Assembly: GCA_958353395.1 (NCBI GenBank)
Contig: CATWSG010000009.1
Location: 4,753-68,752, forward strand
Direction of reading: 5' to 3'
Length of the DNA: 64,000 nucleotides
From: an uncultured Collinsella sp.
Lineage (GTDB): Bacteria; Actinomycetota; Coriobacteriia; Coriobacteriales; Coriobacteriaceae
The stretch's first letter is position 1. Each line of letters starts with the position of its first letter. Positions 61,891 through 64,000 of the stretch are shown piece after piece. A program made the translations under genes and the position numbers. Under the pieces are notes generated by a model. It had not been told where the DNA came from. It made no database searches and worked only from the letters and a program-made list of their open reading frames with translations.

Positions 61891-62466
61891 ATGAAGCCGT
61901 TGTTGTTGCACGCCTGCTGTGCGCCGTGCTCGCTTGAGCCGGTCCGCCTGCTGCGCGAGGAAGGGTTTGAGCCCACAATCTGCTGGACAAACCCCAATAT
62001 TCAGCCGCACGATGAATGGCAGCGGCGTTTGGACGAGCTGCGCCGGTGGTGTGCCGATGGCGACATCGAGCTTATCGAAGCGGGGGAGGACCGGGAGCGC
62101 TGGGAGGCCGGCGTGGCCCCGCTGGGCGCCGATCGAGCCCGTCGCTGTCGCGCATGCTATGCCCTGCGTCTGGCCGAGGCGTACCGTGTGGCCCAGGAGC
62201 GCGGGTTTGAGTTTGTGGGCACGACGCTCGCCGTCTCGCCGTATCAGCTGTTCGACACCTGCAATGACGTGCTCGAGCGCTTGGCGGCGGCACATGGGCT
62301 CACCCCGGTGATTCGCGATTTTCGCCCGTATTACCCCGAGGCGACGCGTCGCTCGCGCGAGCTGGGTATGTATCGGCAGAATTACTGCGGCTGCCGATTC
62401 TCGGCCGTCGAGGCGGCCATGGACCGCGCTCGCATCCGCGACGAGCGCAAAGCGTCCAAAAAGTAG
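61891..62466 (+). CDS. queH: Epoxyqueuosine reductase QueH
   Basis: A 191-residue QueH (DUF208) enzyme that performs the last step of queuosine synthesis, reducing epoxyqueuosine in tRNA. Cysteine motifs for its Fe-S cluster and metal are complete: HACCAPCS (C9, C10, C13), RRCRACYALR and NYCGCRFS. GAGGAG overlaps the end of the DUF3267 gene and sets ATG 61891. It is followed by queA 64 bp on, so the last two pathway steps are adjacent. QueH replaces the unrelated cobalamin-dependent QueG in organisms like this. Confidence 0.93.
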   Translation: MKPLLLHACCAPCSLEPVRLLREEGFEPTICWTNPNIQPHDEWQRRLDELRRWCADGDIELIEAGEDRERWEAGVAPLGADRARRCRACYALRLAEAYRVAQERGFEFVGTTLAVSPYQLFDTCNDVLERLAAAHGLTPVIRDFRPYYPEATRRSRELGMYRQNYCGCRFSAVEAAMDRARIRDERKASKK

Positions 62467-62530
62467 TTCTTTTGAGCTGGCAGCCTGCTAGGATGTAGAA
62501 CGGACTTTGGCTATATAAGGAGTATCCGAC

Positions 62531-63748
62531 GTGTCTATGCGTACCGATGATTTTGACTACAACCTTCCTGAGGAACTGATTGCCCAGGCTCCTGCCGAGC
62601 CGCGCGACTCCTGCCGCCTGCTGGTGGTGGATCGCAAGGGCTCCCAGGCGGGAACGCCGCTGGAGCACGGCGGTACCGTTGAGCACCGCATCTTCCGCGA
62701 CATCATCGACTATATCGAGCCTGGCGATGTGCTCGTCATCAACAAGACGCGCGTGATGCCGGCCCGCCTGATCGGTCGCAAGGAGGGCTCGGGCGGCGTG
62801 GTCGAGACGCTGCTGCTCAAGCGCCGCGAAGATGTTGACCCGCTGGGCCACGTTTGGGAGTGCCTGGTCAAGCCGGGTAAGCGCCTGAAGCCCGGTGCTC
62901 AGATTGAGTATCGCGCCGGTGGCGCCCATGCGCCCGAGGGGGCTCCCGTGGTGCTGACGGCCGAGGTCATCGACTTTGTCACCGATAGCCGCGGCGGCCG
63001 CCTGGTGCGTTTTGAGCCGGCCGGTTGCAATGCCGCCGGCGAGCCGCGCACGCTCGACGAGGCCATCCATGCTGCCGGCCACGTGCCGCTGCCGCCCTAC
63101 ATTACCGATTACGAGGGCGATCCCGAGAAGTACCAGACCGTCTACGCCATGAAGGAGGAGCACTCGGCTGCAGCTCCCACGGCGGGTCTGCACTTTACTC
63201 CCGAGCTCATGGCCGCTATCGAGGCCAAGGGTGCGAAGTTTGCCGCCGTCGAGCTCGAGGTGGGCATCGATACCTTCCGCTTGGTGGAGGAGGACGACCC
63301 CACGCAGCACGTCATGCACACCGAGCGCTACCACGTGTCGCAGGAAGTTGTCGACGCCGTGCACAAGGCCAAGGCCGAGGGTCATCGTGTGATCGCCGTC
63401 GGCACCACCGCGGTGCGCTCGCTCGAGAGCGCGTTTGACGCGGACGCGCCGGTGTCCGATCCGGCTGTGACGGCGCGCTATTTTGAGGGCCGCGAGGACG
63501 GGGCCGACACGCTCGGCCGCGGCGACATCGTGGTGCGCGAGAACGCGACAACGCAGCTCTACCTCATGCCCGGCTCGACCTATCACGTGGTCGACGCGCT
63601 GATCACGAACTTCCACGTGCCGCGCTCCACGCTCATGATGCTCGTGAGCGCGCTTGCCACCCGCGGCCAGATCATGGATGCCTACGCCGCCGCCATCGAG
63701 GAGCGCTACCGCTTCTTCAGCTTTGGCGACGCCATGCTCATTTGTTAG
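62531..63748 (+). CDS. queA: S-adenosylmethionine:tRNA ribosyltransferase-isomerase QueA
   Basis: A 405-residue enzyme that transfers and rearranges ribose from SAM onto preQ1 in tRNA, giving epoxyqueuosine, the QueH substrate. Family blocks are clear: FDYNLPEELIAQAP, LVVDRKGSQAG, INKTRVMPARLIG, AAPTAGLHFTPEL, VELEVGIDTFR, HTERYHVS, VIAVGTTAVRSLES, and ATQLYLMPGS-like TTQLYLMPGSTY. The start is GTG 62531, with AAGGAG at 62518-62523; ATG 62537 is the alternative. It is followed by a hairpin and a terminator. Confidence 0.96.
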   Translation: MSMRTDDFDYNLPEELIAQAPAEPRDSCRLLVVDRKGSQAGTPLEHGGTVEHRIFRDIIDYIEPGDVLVINKTRVMPARLIGRKEGSGGVVETLLLKRREDVDPLGHVWECLVKPGKRLKPGAQIEYRAGGAHAPEGAPVVLTAEVIDFVTDSRGGRLVRFEPAGCNAAGEPRTLDEAIHAAGHVPLPPYITDYEGDPEKYQTVYAMKEEHSAAAPTAGLHFTPELMAAIEAKGAKFAAVELEVGIDTFRLVEEDDPTQHVMHTERYHVSQEVVDAVHKAKAEGHRVIAVGTTAVRSLESAFDADAPVSDPAVTARYFEGREDGADTLGRGDIVVRENATTQLYLMPGSTYHVVDALITNFHVPRSTLMMLVSALATRGQIMDAYAAAIEERYRFFSFGDAMLIC

Positions 63749-63773
63749 TTACGCGGTTCTACGAACCGCGTAA
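63749..63773. repeat. Perfect hairpin directly after queA
   Basis: TTACGCGGTT and AACCGCGTAA (63749-63758 and 63764-63773) around a 5-nt loop, starting at the queA stop. No T-tract; it may stabilise the transcript 3' end before the terminator further on. Confidence 0.6.
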
Positions 63774-63822
63774 CGGCTCGACGCTGCGCGGGCCGCATTT
63801 GGACAATCTGACGTTCAACTTC

Positions 63823-63858
63823 AAGGGCGCGACCAGAAGGTCAGCGCCCTTTCGTTTC
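63823..63858 (+). terminator. Intrinsic terminator downstream of queA
   Basis: AAGGGCGC (63823-63830) and GCGCCCTT (63844-63851) with inner GACC/GGTC pairing, then TTTCGTTT. Confidence 0.7.
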
Positions 63859-64000
63859 ACGTCACCTTGTCTCAAATGCGACCCGCTCGCTGACTCTGCC
63901 ATAACATCGGTGTTGCCGTGGTTGTTGAGTAGTCATTGGGCACTTGGCACTTGGGGACGTTCCTTTTAATATGAGCAGGACATTGTCAAGAGGCAAAATC

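Larger units (their letters stand above)
63749..64000. other. Right-end intergenic region
   Basis: After queA no gene is seen to the window edge. Besides the hairpin and terminator, a short tandem GGCACTT-GGCACTT followed by GGGGACGTTCCTTTT lies at about 63937-63966; this looks like part of an intergenic repeat cut by the edge. Confidence 0.5.

Noticed and set aside
1..64000. tRNA, rRNA, CRISPR and transposase genes
   Set aside because: Scanned by eye for T-loop and anticodon-stem patterns, rRNA signatures, regular repeat-spacer arrays and transposase motifs; none was convincing.

Overview
The window is a gene-dense, high-GC chromosomal segment of a host-associated actinobacterium. Gene content (fucO-type reductase, C69 dipeptidase, YgiQ, class 3 fructose-bisphosphatase, DUF4430 surface proteins, actinobacterial-style AddAB next to dnaE) and the style of the intergenic palindromes suggest Coriobacteriia, most likely Collinsella or a close relative. 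This is inferred from sequence style, not from a search. I see no rRNA, tRNA, CRISPR array, insertion sequence or prophage.

Layout: 0-10 kb holds the 3' end of a PTS permease, ygiQ, a YoaK membrane protein, fucO, an M42 peptidase, mnmA, cysK with a divergent Rrf2 regulator, a small holin-like membrane protein and a TrpR-like protein. 10-25 kb is DNA metabolism: addB-addA, dnaE and a SWIM/SNF2 helicase. 25-32 kb has a superoxide reductase, a NAD-synthetase-like protein that has lost its catalytic residues, ruvC-ruvA-ruvB, fhs and a membrane-anchored protein. 32-41 kb is more accessory: a cation efflux protein, a zinc-ribbon protein, a possible small RNA, a lone YhcG-type nuclease, a small PH-like protein, a Tat-exported phospholipase C broken by a one-base frameshift, and a lipoprotein. 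41-47 kb has a fchA-folD pair, a C69 dipeptidase and a phasin-like/AarF pair. 46.9-52 kb is a cobalamin-riboswitch-controlled surface locus. 52-64 kb has two GtrA genes, fbp, degV, a TIM-barrel protein, a small membrane protein, an rRNA cytosine methyltransferase, metG, a DUF3267 membrane protein, queH and queA.

Three points stand out. (1) A cobalamin riboswitch precedes a 1292-residue surface protein with four tandem transcobalamin-like DUF4430 domains and a PQQ-type beta-propeller, followed by a second membrane-anchored DUF4430 protein. This looks like a Gram-positive corrinoid-capture system, functionally analogous to the beta-propeller BtuG of Bacteroidetes. (2) FolD carries Ala where the cyclohydrolase lysine should be and Phe where the active-site glutamine should be, and is co-transcribed with a separate FchA-type cyclohydrolase, so the two steps appear to be split between two proteins. 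(3) The gene at 25.3-27.3 kb keeps the two-domain outline of glutamine-dependent NAD synthetase but lacks the nitrilase triad and the SGGxDS loop, so it is probably a pseudoenzyme. Several genes are followed by clear intrinsic terminators, and two related 63-bp palindromes (6.2 and 17.2 kb) point to a dispersed intergenic repeat family.
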